From DUAL01 sp964478325 (lineage in GTDB: Bacteria > Bacteroidota > Bacteroidia > Flavobacteriales > BACL11): 39,408 nt of DNA. Shown here piece after piece: positions 8,194 to 16,221 of this stretch; within the stretch, counting starts at the first letter, position 1, and every line of letters begins with the position of its first letter. The notes beneath the pieces are model-generated. The model made no database searches, was not told the origin of the DNA, and was given only the letters and a program-made list of their open reading frames with translations. The DNA is taken from positions 1 to 39,408 of the forward strand of contig CAYZIA010000003.1 of assembly GCA_964478325.1 (NCBI GenBank). The letters are read 5' to 3'. The position numbers and the translations under genes were made by a program.

Positions 8194-9210
8194 ATGAAAA
8201 AATTACTTTTAATAGCTATGTCTTTAACTCTTGTTACTCTATGTTCTGCACAGTGTCCAACTCCAAATGGATTGAATGTGACAAGTATCACTCATAATTC
8301 AGCAATAGCAAATTGGAATTCAGTTACAGGTGTTGATCATTATAGAATAAGAACAAGGGAGGTGGGGGCTGCTAACTGGGTAAATTTATTGAATATTGAT
8401 TCTACAATGACAAGCAGAATCCTGCCATTATTACAGCCTTCAACCTCTTACGAATGGAAGATTGAAGCTTATTGTGATAGTTCAAATCAAACAAACTCTA
8501 ATTGGTCGATAATTGATACTTTTACTACTACTTTATTTGTAGCGGCACCATTCAATCCAATTATAACAAATAGTATTTCAAATCTGCAATGTAATACTCC
8601 TACAGACCTTTTATTAACTGTAAGTCAAAATGCAAATGAACCAGATATAGAAACAAGTTATATAACTTCTGATGGGGGGTCTTTTAATATAGGGGCTTTA
8701 AGCCCTAATGATTCTGTTGGGTATGCAAATTTAACAACTACCATAAATACAACATCACTAACAATATCATTATCCTTGAAAGTAGGGCTAATTACAAGTC
8801 AAAATTCTGCAATAATAAATGCTTATGATAGTATAGGTTCTTTAGTTGGATTTTTTACAATTGAAAATATATCGAATGGAGTTCAAGTAACTACTTCGTC
8901 TCCAAACGATGGGAATAATTATACGAGCGCTTATACTAGTAATCTGTATTTTGCAAATATCTTTATTAACCCTCCTGTTTCTGGGCCGCTTCATTTTTTT
9001 GCTGATATAGAATCAGAACTAGGTAATCAATTTAATGATACAGACATGGTGCAAATATGGTGTAACACATCAATTAATGAAATTAATACAGAGACTAAAA
9101 TTTTAAAAATTGTAAATCTTCTTGGGAAAAATTGTAGTGAACAAAAAAACATAGTCCTCTTATATATTTATGATGATGGCCGTATAGAAAGACGAATTAC
9201 TATTGAATAA
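8194..9210 (+). CDS. Secreted fibronectin III-like protein with an alternative T9SS-type C-terminal tail
   Basis: 338 residues. An N-terminal signal peptide (hydrophobic to about residue 18, cleavage near CSA-QC) precedes one fibronectin type III-like domain (about 21-112: PTPNGLNV, SAIANW, LQPSTSYEWKIEAYC). The middle (about 115-290) is Ser/Thr/Asn-rich and beta-predicted, with no family I recognise. The last 40 residues (ILKIVNLLGKNC ... LLYIYDDGRIERRITIE) resemble the short tail common on secreted Bacteroidota proteins, in which a LLGRE-like segment is followed by YDDGxxEKR. This is not the classical PNP-containing CTD. It has its own promoter and sits beside another predicted T9SS substrate. 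Function unknown; surface exposure is inferred. Confidence 0.75.
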   Translation: MKKLLLIAMSLTLVTLCSAQCPTPNGLNVTSITHNSAIANWNSVTGVDHYRIRTREVGAANWVNLLNIDSTMTSRILPLLQPSTSYEWKIEAYCDSSNQTNSNWSIIDTFTTTLFVAAPFNPIITNSISNLQCNTPTDLLLTVSQNANEPDIETSYITSDGGSFNIGALSPNDSVGYANLTTTINTTSLTISLSLKVGLITSQNSAIINAYDSIGSLVGFFTIENISNGVQVTTSSPNDGNNYTSAYTSNLYFANIFINPPVSGPLHFFADIESELGNQFNDTDMVQIWCNTSINEINTETKILKIVNLLGKNCSEQKNIVLLYIYDDGRIERRITIE

Positions 9211-9217
9211 TAACACC

Positions 9218-9250
9218 TTTTGTTTAATATCTATATTTTTCATATATTAG
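9218..9250 (+). promoter_or_regulatory. -33/-7 type promoter for the thioredoxin-like gene
   Basis: TTTTG (9218-9222) is followed after 20 bases by TATATTAG (9243-9250), an imperfect copy of TAnnTTTG (one mismatch). The spacing fits Bacteroidota promoters. The ATG is at 9290, leaving a leader of roughly 30 bases. Confidence 0.4.
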
Positions 9251-9289
9251 CAACCTATTAAATTTCAATAACTTAAAACTTATTTAGTC

Positions 9290-10666
9290 ATGAAAAAAAA
9301 TTTACTTATTACGCTTATAGGGTTTTTGCCTTTTACTTACTCTTCTGCTCAATTAGCAGATGGCTCAATTGCGCCAGATTGGACACTCACTGACGTCAAT
9401 GGCACAGCACATAATTTATATAATTATTTAGATGGGAGTTATACTGTTTTTCTTGATTTCTCAGCCGTGTGGTGTGGTCCCTGTTGGAGTTATCATACTA
9501 GTGGTGCACTTGAAGATTTATACATAAATCATGGGCCTGCTGGATTTCCTAATGTCGATCCAAATACAACTGACGATGTAATGGTTTTCTTTATCGAAGG
9601 AGATGCAAGTGACCTTGCCTGCCTCCATGGGACAGGATGTGGTACCCAGGGAGATTGGATAACAGGGACTCCTTACCCTATATTTTGTACTGATGGAGCT
9701 GTAAATAACGATAATACTACATCATTATACTCTATTGGATATTGGCCTACTATTTATATGATTTGTCCAGATCGAACACTAATAGAAGCTGGACAGAGCT
9801 CAAGTCCGTATAACCTTGTTTCCTGTAATCCTGCGGCTACTTTTTCAAATGATCCTAGAGTAATGTCATATTCAGCCGCTTCTATCCAGTGTAACGGAAC
9901 TCTTGCTCCTGTAGTAACTATTATGAATAATGGAATTAATAATTTAACATCACTGGATGTCCAAGTCGACGTTTCTGGAGCCACTACATTTAATACAACT
10001 GTTACATGGAATGGAAATCTTGGGACTTATCAGTCAACAAATTTTGTTCTTCCAACAATTACTGGTATGCAAGGATATGAATTTGTTATGATTACTATAA
10101 GTAATCCAAATGCGGGAGGAGTAGATGGTGATTTAAATAATAATGTAACTGGTTTTACATCTTATCCTCCTGGAGTAGCAGGTCAAGGACAAATAACTGC
10201 TTCAATTTCACAAAGCGGTAATTCTCTTACAGCTAATGCTGCAAACGGAAATGCTCCATATACTTATACGTGGAATACTGGTCAAACCACACAAACTATC
10301 ACCCCCGCTACTGGAGGCAGTTATTCAGTTCAGATAGAAGATGCTAATGGATGTATGTCTGACCCTATTGCATATATACTTACCCTTTCAACAGGTTTAG
10401 AGAGTCCTGAACACATAAATGAACTTAACATTTATCCAAATCCATCAGAAGATGTATTTACGATTACATTTAATAGTGAGAAAGCACAGAGGTATAATCT
10501 TAGTATTACAAATGTCCTTGGAGAGGTTCTGTATAGTGAAAAATTAGATGATTTTATTGGATTATACTCTAAACAAGTATCATTATCAAATTATTCAAAA
10601 TCAGTATATTTCCTTGAAATTGAAACAAATGAAGGAAGAGTTAATAAAAAGCTTATTTTACAATAA
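9290..10666 (+). CDS. Secreted thioredoxin-fold protein with SprB-like repeat and type A T9SS sorting domain
   Basis: 458 residues. A signal peptide (MKKNLLITLIGFLPFTYSSA) is followed by a redoxin/TlpA-like domain (about 23-170) with the redox motif WCGPCW near residue 62. Next come a CARDB-like beta domain (about 190-290), a short SprB/PKD-like repeat (NGNAPYTYTWNTGQTTQT, about 318-350) and a type A C-terminal domain (about 375-458: LNIYPNPSEDVF ... SVYFLEIETNEGRVNKKLILQ) expected to direct export by the T9SS. Both Cys of the CxxC pair are intact, and additional Cys (CLHGTGCG, SCNP, IQCNG) suggest disulfides. A strong terminator follows. A cell-surface thiol-disulfide role is inferred; the partner is unknown. 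Confidence 0.85.
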   Translation: MKKNLLITLIGFLPFTYSSAQLADGSIAPDWTLTDVNGTAHNLYNYLDGSYTVFLDFSAVWCGPCWSYHTSGALEDLYINHGPAGFPNVDPNTTDDVMVFFIEGDASDLACLHGTGCGTQGDWITGTPYPIFCTDGAVNNDNTTSLYSIGYWPTIYMICPDRTLIEAGQSSSPYNLVSCNPAATFSNDPRVMSYSAASIQCNGTLAPVVTIMNNGINNLTSLDVQVDVSGATTFNTTVTWNGNLGTYQSTNFVLPTITGMQGYEFVMITISNPNAGGVDGDLNNNVTGFTSYPPGVAGQGQITASISQSGNSLTANAANGNAPYTYTWNTGQTTQTITPATGGSYSVQIEDANGCMSDPIAYILTLSTGLESPEHINELNIYPNPSEDVFTITFNSEKAQRYNLSITNVLGEVLYSEKLDDFIGLYSKQVSLSNYSKSVYFLEIETNEGRVNKKLILQ

Positions 10667-10694
10667 GTTTTTTAGGGACGCAGAAAATAAAAAA

Positions 10695-10717
10695 GGGCTC
10701 AATTTGAGCCCTTTTTT
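10695..10717. terminator. Strong bidirectional Rho-independent terminator
   Basis: GGGCTC and GAGCCC form a GC-rich stem (extendable to 7-8 bp) with an AT loop. It is followed by TTTTTT on the plus strand and preceded by an A-run that gives a T-rich tail on the minus strand. It serves both the thioredoxin-like gene (+) and the tRNA-Arg (-), which converge here. Confidence 0.85.
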
Positions 10718-10720
10718 ATG

Positions 10721-10794
10721 TGACCCAGGGAGGATTCGAACCCCCAACCCTCAGAGCCGAAATCTGATATTCTATCCAGTTGAACTACTGGGCC
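10721..10794 (-). tRNA. tRNA-Arg (anticodon TCG)
   Basis: On the minus strand the 74 bases fold into a normal cloverleaf: acceptor GGCCCAG/CTGGGTC (one G-U pair), D arm GTTC/GAAT, anticodon stem TCAGA/TCTGA around loop TTTCGGC (anticodon TCG, reading CGN arginine codons), and T arm GGGGG TTCGAAT CCTCC. The discriminator base is A and no CCA is encoded, so CCA must be added enzymatically. It is a lone tRNA ending just before the shared terminator. Confidence 0.95.
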
Positions 10795-10802
10795 ATGGAA
10801 GG

Positions 10803-10830
10803 CAAAAATAACATTCCTAATGCCAATCAA
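10803..10830 (-). promoter_or_regulatory. Full -33/-7 promoter for tRNA-Arg
   Basis: On the minus strand TTG (10830-10828) is separated by 17 bases from TATTTTTG (10810-10803), matching the Flavobacteria form TTG-N17-23-TAnnTTTG. The -7 element ends 8 bases before the mature tRNA 5' end, so the 5' leader should be only a few bases. This is the best-formed promoter in the window. Confidence 0.65.
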
Positions 10831-10890
10831 TTACAATTTTTATAATATTATAAAGTTATCTATTAATAATGCTTTATTATTGTATTTAAG

Positions 10891-13200
10891 ATGATTTCAA
10901 AATCCATAAAAATCTATTTTTATTTATTGCTTTTTTGCAATTGCTTTTTTGCAAAAGCTCAACTCACTGGGATTGGTAGTTGGCGTGACCATTTGCCTTA
11001 TCATAATGCTATTTTTTTAGCTGAAATAGAAAATAAAATTTATTGTGTTACAGAAAGTGGTTTGTTTTATTTTGATAAAACTGACAATACAATTAATCGT
11101 ATGTCAAAAGTGAATGGATTATCTGATGTTGGGGTGGTTAAAGTTGCTTACAATCCTGAAAGTAAAACCCTAATCATTGCCTATAAAAATACCAATATTG
11201 ATTTGTTAAATGACGGAAAGGTTATCAACATATCAGATATAAAAGACAAGGCAATTTTAGGAGAAAAAACCATTAACAATATCTTTTTTATTAATGATAT
11301 TGCTTATTTATCTTGTTCTTTTGGCTTAGTGGCTTTAGATATCCGCTCAGAAGAAATTCTAGACACTTATAAAATAGGAGAAGGAGGAGATTTTGTAAAA
11401 ATATATGATAGTAATTTTGATGGAGATTCTCTTTTTGTCGCGACTTCTGAGGGGATATACTCTGCAAGTATTAATGAAGAAAATCTTTCTGATTTTCATG
11501 CCTGGAGAAAACATACTAACTTTGAAAACAGCTTAAATGCAAATAATTCCTTTCAAAATATTACTTTTTTTAATGGGAGTATGTATGCGAAAACATTGGA
11601 TAGCCTCGTGATTGTTTACGAAAATAGTGTTTGGGAGACATACAATACTTTCAGTAAAAAAATTGAACATCTTCACAGTTCTTATAATGATTTATTTATT
11701 GTTTTGGAAGATGAAATTAATATTATAAAAAATCATGGTGTTATTAAAAAGATTACCCAAAACATCTCCTCTGCAAAACATGCAATTTATGATAAAGATG
11801 ATGGTTTGTGGATTGCTGACTTTGATAAAGATTTACTACAATATAATAGCGAAATATTTGTACGGCAAATTGATCCAAGTGGACCAAGAACAGCCAATGT
11901 ATTCAAGCTCATTACTACTAAAAATGATTTATGGATTGCTCCTGGAGGTTATTACGCAAGTAGAGAAAATATTTGGAATTTTGATGGGGTTTTCTTTTTT
12001 GACAATAATGATTGGGGTTATAAAAGCACTGGAGAACTTGGAGAAACTTATGATATTGTAAGTGTTGAAGTAAATCCAAAAAATAATTCAGAGATATATT
12101 TAAGTAGTTGGAATGGGGGTATTATAAAGTTAGAAAATAAAAATTTTGTAACAAAATATACTTATGAAAATACAAATGGTGCTTTAGATACAGTAAGCAT
12201 TGCAAATGTAAATGGCTGGATACGGATTTCTGATTTATGTTTTGATGACTCTGAAAACTTATGGGCAATTAATTCTCTTTCTCAAAACCCTTTAGCTGTT
12301 AAAACAAAAGAGGGGGATTGGTATTCATTTAGGATTAGCGGAATTGATGGCCCATCTACTTATTTTAAAGATTTGGTGGTAGATAATTCTGGGCAGAAAT
12401 GGGGCGTCATTAAAAATGCTGGGCTTTTTGTATATAATGATAAAGGAACTTTGGGAAATACTAATGATGATGAAGCTCTGCTTATCAATACAAATATTGG
12501 AATGGGGAATTTGCCTTCACTGGAAGTGTATTCTTTGGCCGTTGATTTAGAAGGCGAGATTTGGGTTGGAACTGATAAAGGAATTACTGTTTTTTACTCT
12601 CCAGAATTAGTTTTTTCAGGACAAAATTTTGACGCGCAACAAATCCTCATTCAACAAGGAGAGTATGGGCAGTATTTATTAGATACAGAAACTATAAATT
12701 GCATAGCGATAGATGGTGCAAATAGGAAATGGGTGGGAACAAATGGTTCAGGCATTTTCTTACTCTCGCCTGATGGAACTAATGAAATTCATCATTTTAC
12801 TTCTGAAAATAGCCCTTTGTTTTCTGATAATATAATTGATATTGCTATAAATGAAATTAGTGGAGAAGTATTTATCGGTACGGAAAAAGGAATTATTTCT
12901 TATAGATCTGACGCTACAAAGGGCTATGATTCTTATAATAATGTAACCGTTTTCCCAAATCCTGTAAAAGAAAATTACAATGGGAAAATTGCAATTAAGG
13001 GACTAGTAAATAATGCCAATGTAAAGATAACAGATATTAATGGAAATTTGGTTTTTGAAAGTTTTGCTAATGGAGGTCAGGCTATTTGGGATGGCAAAAC
13101 CCAAAGTAGAAATAGGGCAAGTACAGGAGTATATTTAGTTTTTAGTACTAACACAGATGGAGAAGAAACAATGGTAAGCAAAATTCTTTTTATTCACTAA
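10891..13200 (+). CDS. porZ: Type IX secretion system component PorZ
   Basis: 769 residues, close to Porphyromonas PorZ in size. A signal peptide (to about residue 25, KAQ) is followed by the PorZ N-terminal beta-propeller start (GIGSWRDHLPYHNAIFLAE), then two WD/two-component-regulator-like propellers with repeated (I/L)W(I/V)(A/G) blades such as DGLWIAD, NDLWIAP and GEIWVGTDKGI. A type A T9SS C-terminal domain closes it (NVTVFPNPVKEN ... TGVYLVFSTN). PorZ is part of the cell-surface attachment complex of the T9SS, delivering anionic LPS to the PorU sortase. Its ATG is 93 bases after the divergent tRNA. recO follows with a 1-base overlap, a linkage I recognise from other Bacteroidota. Confidence 0.9.
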   Translation: MISKSIKIYFYLLLFCNCFFAKAQLTGIGSWRDHLPYHNAIFLAEIENKIYCVTESGLFYFDKTDNTINRMSKVNGLSDVGVVKVAYNPESKTLIIAYKNTNIDLLNDGKVINISDIKDKAILGEKTINNIFFINDIAYLSCSFGLVALDIRSEEILDTYKIGEGGDFVKIYDSNFDGDSLFVATSEGIYSASINEENLSDFHAWRKHTNFENSLNANNSFQNITFFNGSMYAKTLDSLVIVYENSVWETYNTFSKKIEHLHSSYNDLFIVLEDEINIIKNHGVIKKITQNISSAKHAIYDKDDGLWIADFDKDLLQYNSEIFVRQIDPSGPRTANVFKLITTKNDLWIAPGGYYASRENIWNFDGVFFFDNNDWGYKSTGELGETYDIVSVEVNPKNNSEIYLSSWNGGIIKLENKNFVTKYTYENTNGALDTVSIANVNGWIRISDLCFDDSENLWAINSLSQNPLAVKTKEGDWYSFRISGIDGPSTYFKDLVVDNSGQKWGVIKNAGLFVYNDKGTLGNTNDDEALLINTNIGMGNLPSLEVYSLAVDLEGEIWVGTDKGITVFYSPELVFSGQNFDAQQILIQQGEYGQYLLDTETINCIAIDGANRKWVGTNGSGIFLLSPDGTNEIHHFTSENSPLFSDNIIDIAINEISGEVFIGTEKGIISYRSDATKGYDSYNNVTVFPNPVKENYNGKIAIKGLVNNANVKITDINGNLVFESFANGGQAIWDGKTQSRNRASTGVYLVFSTNTDGEETMVSKILFIH

Positions 13201-13907
13201 TGCTTCAAAAAACAAAGGGCATTGCTCTACATTACCACAAATATTCTGAAAGTTCTGTAATTGCTAAAATTTTTACCAAAGAGTTTGGCTTACAATCTTT
13301 TATAATAAATAGCATAAGGCAGAAAAAAGCTAAATCAAAATTAGGGCTTTTAAAGCCATTGTCTTTTCTTAATTTAGAAATTTATAAAAAATCAAAACCA
13401 GGAATAAAACGAATTAAAGAAATCTCCATTTCTAAAGTTTTAGAAAGAATGCATTATGATATAAACAAGAGCCTATTGGCAGTTTTTATTGCTGAAGTTT
13501 TATTAAAAACCTTATTGGAAGAGAAAAAAGAAGACTCGATTTTTTGCTATATTGAAACACTTGTTTCTGAACTTGAAAAGATGAGCAAAGTTCAAAACAC
13601 TTTCCCTTTAGTTTTTTTGATTAATCTAAGTGCTTATTTAGGGTTTTATCCTTCAAAAGAAAATTCAGAATTACCATTTTATGATTTACAAAACGGATGT
13701 TTTTCTAAAAAAGCATTTTCACATAGTCATTTTATAAGCGGAGAAGATTTGCAAAATTTTAAAACTATTTTGTTTCGAGAAAAGAAAAACATATCACAAG
13801 AAAATAGAAAAAAGATTCTTTTAATCTTATTAGATTATTATAAGCTTCATCATCACGAATTAAAAAATCTGAAATCGCATAAGGTTATTGAACAATTACG
13901 ACAATGA
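13200..13907 (+). CDS. recO: DNA repair protein RecO
   Basis: 235 residues. The N-terminal OB-fold is recognisable (KTKGIALHYHKYSESSVIAKIFTKEFGLQSFI), followed by the helical C-terminal domain. RecO loads RecA onto SSB-coated single-stranded DNA with RecR in the RecFOR pathway. The ATG overlaps the porZ stop by one base and its own stop overlaps the receptor gene by 4 bases (ATGA), so three genes are probably translated from one mRNA. No zinc-finger cysteine cluster is visible, as in many Bacteroidota RecO proteins. Confidence 0.9.
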   Translation: MLQKTKGIALHYHKYSESSVIAKIFTKEFGLQSFIINSIRQKKAKSKLGLLKPLSFLNLEIYKKSKPGIKRIKEISISKVLERMHYDINKSLLAVFIAEVLLKTLLEEKKEDSIFCYIETLVSELEKMSKVQNTFPLVFLINLSAYLGFYPSKENSELPFYDLQNGCFSKKAFSHSHFISGEDLQNFKTILFREKKNISQENRKKILLILLDYYKLHHHELKNLKSHKVIEQLRQ

Positions 13908-16210
13908 AAAAGTTTTTATTTTTTCTTTTTTTTGCTATCTCAATTTCAAGTTTTAGTCAAGAGATTCTAATACTAGATAGTATGCTAAAAACCCCGATAC
14001 AAAATGTACATTTAATCTGTAAAGAAGTGGGAGTGAGCACGGGAGAAAATGGGATTGTAGATATTTCCATTTTTAAAAAAACTGATACCATAAAAATTTC
14101 ACATCTATCTTATAATCCAAAACAAATAATAAAGTCAAAACTAAAGGGGAAGACTTTTATTGGCTTGCAGGCTAAAATAAAAATTCTAGAGACAGTAGTT
14201 TTTATAGAAGATAAAGCGCATGTTATAGGCTGGGATATTATATGTGGAGTAAAAACAGCTAATAAAAATATAGTGACTAAATCCACTGCAGAATTATTAT
14301 CAACTAATAACGGAATAACAATGCAAGAAAGTCAATCTGGCGGAGGAAGCCTAAACTTTAGAGGGATGGAGGCAAACCGGCTTTTGTTAGTAGTAGACGG
14401 AATTCCGTTAAATAATGCCATTTACAGATCTGGTCATTTACAAAGTGTGACAACGATTAACCCTTTTTTTATAAGAACTATTAGCCTGCTTTCTGGACCT
14501 GCATCTGTGGCTTACGGTAATGGCTCAATGGGAGGAGCTTTACTTTTCCATACAAAATCTAATCTCCAAAAAGAAAATTCCTTGCTGATTCATCAACAAT
14601 ATGAAAGTGCCACTAATGCAATAATATTTAATTTTTTATCCAATTATAGTACTAAAAAACTAGCCTTTACTTCTGGCTTTTCTATCAAATCAGTTGGTAA
14701 TTTGAAAATGGGTAATAATAGGCTACACGGCTATGATAACTGGGGCAAAGAGTCATTTATAATTAATGGAAACGAGCAGCTTTATACAGCTTATGAGCAA
14801 GTTGATTTTATACATAAAACTTTATTTCAGATTAATAATAAAAATAGTGTCTTGTTTAATTCTCAATATTCAACTTCCTCTAATGTTTTTCGTTTCGACA
14901 AAATGAATGATGAAAACACAGAGGGCAATCAAAAATATGATAAGTGGTATTATGGCCCTCAAAATCGATTTTTACAAAGTATCTCATGGAGTCATAAAAA
15001 AGCCAGAACAATATATAATAGTTTTAAATCAACATTAGGCTATCAGGACATTTATGAATCACGACATCATAAAAAAATAGGAGAAAGATTTCTTTCCAAC
15101 AGATATGAAAATGTGAGTATATATGACTTTTTACTGGATTTTAACAAAAATATTTTAGATGCAACTATTGCTTACGGAATAGGTATAAGGCATCAAAATA
15201 TAAATTCTACAGCCAATTTATCTAACAATAAAAACACTGCTTTTTATAATCCCACCCGATATCCAGACGGAGGCAGTTCAGTTAACAATTATTTTGCTTA
15301 CAGCCAATTAGATATCCCTCTTTTTAAAAAGGCGAAAATATTAGTTGGAGGAAGAATAAATCAAAATAATTTAATAGCAAATTTTGAAAATCCAACTTTT
15401 AATTTCCCAAAAATAAAAACCACTAATAAATCATTTATTAAATCTGCTCTTTTTTCTTACAACATTAGCAGAAGTACTACAATTAAAACATCTTATTATG
15501 GAGGTTTTCGTAACCCAAACATTGATGATATAGGGAAAGTTTTTTCAAAAAATGATAATGATGTAGTCATCCCAAATGATAAGCTTGAGCCAGAATATAT
15601 TGATAATTTGGAACTTGCAATTAATTATCAAAATCAAAAAGTACAATTTCAAATTCAGCTTTATAATGCCAAATTAAGCAACGCCATCAGCCGAGAATAT
15701 AGTAGCTTAAATGGTGTTGATAGTATGCTTTATGATGGTGAAATGATGAGAATACAAATGAATAAAAACATAGAGTCTGCAACTATTAATGGTATTAGTT
15801 TTTTTGGCAAGTATCACCTAAGCAGATCCTTTAATATTCATGCAAATTGCAATTATTTAAAAGGGAGGAACTCAAATAACATCCCTATTGCACACATCCC
15901 CCCATTAAATGCAAGCCTTACATTTTCTTGTGTTTTCAACAAGCACGAATTTGATTTTTACACTAAGTATAATGCTTGGAAAAAGGAAGAGGATTATGAT
16001 ATTTCTGGAGTAGATAATTTGGAAGAAGCTACAGTTGATGGGACCCCAATGTGGTATGTTTTAAGCCTACATTATACATATAAAATCGATGACTCCCTTA
16101 GATTTGGCTGTGGTGTTGAAAATATTATGGATATTCATTATAAAACATTTGCCTCTGGATTAAGTGGAAGTGGTAGAAATTTAATATTATCTTTGTCTTC
16201 TAATTTTTAA
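13904..16210 (+). CDS. TonB-dependent outer membrane receptor
   Basis: 768 residues. Signal peptide (to about residue 18, SFSQ); a CarboxypepD_reg-like beta-sandwich (about 22-90: PIQNVHLICKEVGVSTGENG); a plug domain (about 125-215: GGGSLNFRGMEANRLLLVVDGIPLNN, GPASVAYGNGSMGGALLFHTK); then a 22-strand-type beta-barrel ending in an aromatic residue (LILSLSSNF). It imports a substrate using TonB energy. It is shorter than SusC proteins and no SusD partner is nearby, so a metal, siderophore or vitamin ligand is more likely than a glycan, but this is a guess. Start overlaps recO. Confidence 0.9.
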   Translation: MKKFLFFLFFAISISSFSQEILILDSMLKTPIQNVHLICKEVGVSTGENGIVDISIFKKTDTIKISHLSYNPKQIIKSKLKGKTFIGLQAKIKILETVVFIEDKAHVIGWDIICGVKTANKNIVTKSTAELLSTNNGITMQESQSGGGSLNFRGMEANRLLLVVDGIPLNNAIYRSGHLQSVTTINPFFIRTISLLSGPASVAYGNGSMGGALLFHTKSNLQKENSLLIHQQYESATNAIIFNFLSNYSTKKLAFTSGFSIKSVGNLKMGNNRLHGYDNWGKESFIINGNEQLYTAYEQVDFIHKTLFQINNKNSVLFNSQYSTSSNVFRFDKMNDENTEGNQKYDKWYYGPQNRFLQSISWSHKKARTIYNSFKSTLGYQDIYESRHHKKIGERFLSNRYENVSIYDFLLDFNKNILDATIAYGIGIRHQNINSTANLSNNKNTAFYNPTRYPDGGSSVNNYFAYSQLDIPLFKKAKILVGGRINQNNLIANFENPTFNFPKIKTTNKSFIKSALFSYNISRSTTIKTSYYGGFRNPNIDDIGKVFSKNDNDVVIPNDKLEPEYIDNLELAINYQNQKVQFQIQLYNAKLSNAISREYSSLNGVDSMLYDGEMMRIQMNKNIESATINGISFFGKYHLSRSFNIHANCNYLKGRNSNNIPIAHIPPLNASLTFSCVFNKHEFDFYTKYNAWKKEEDYDISGVDNLEEATVDGTPMWYVLSLHYTYKIDDSLRFGCGVENIMDIHYKTFASGLSGSGRNLILSLSSNF

Positions 16211-16221
16211 TACATTACTAA

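Noticed and set aside
10548..10811. An 87-codon plus-strand frame running through the terminator and tRNA
   Set aside because: It overlaps the T9SS sorting domain, a strong terminator and the tRNA complement, so it is not a gene.
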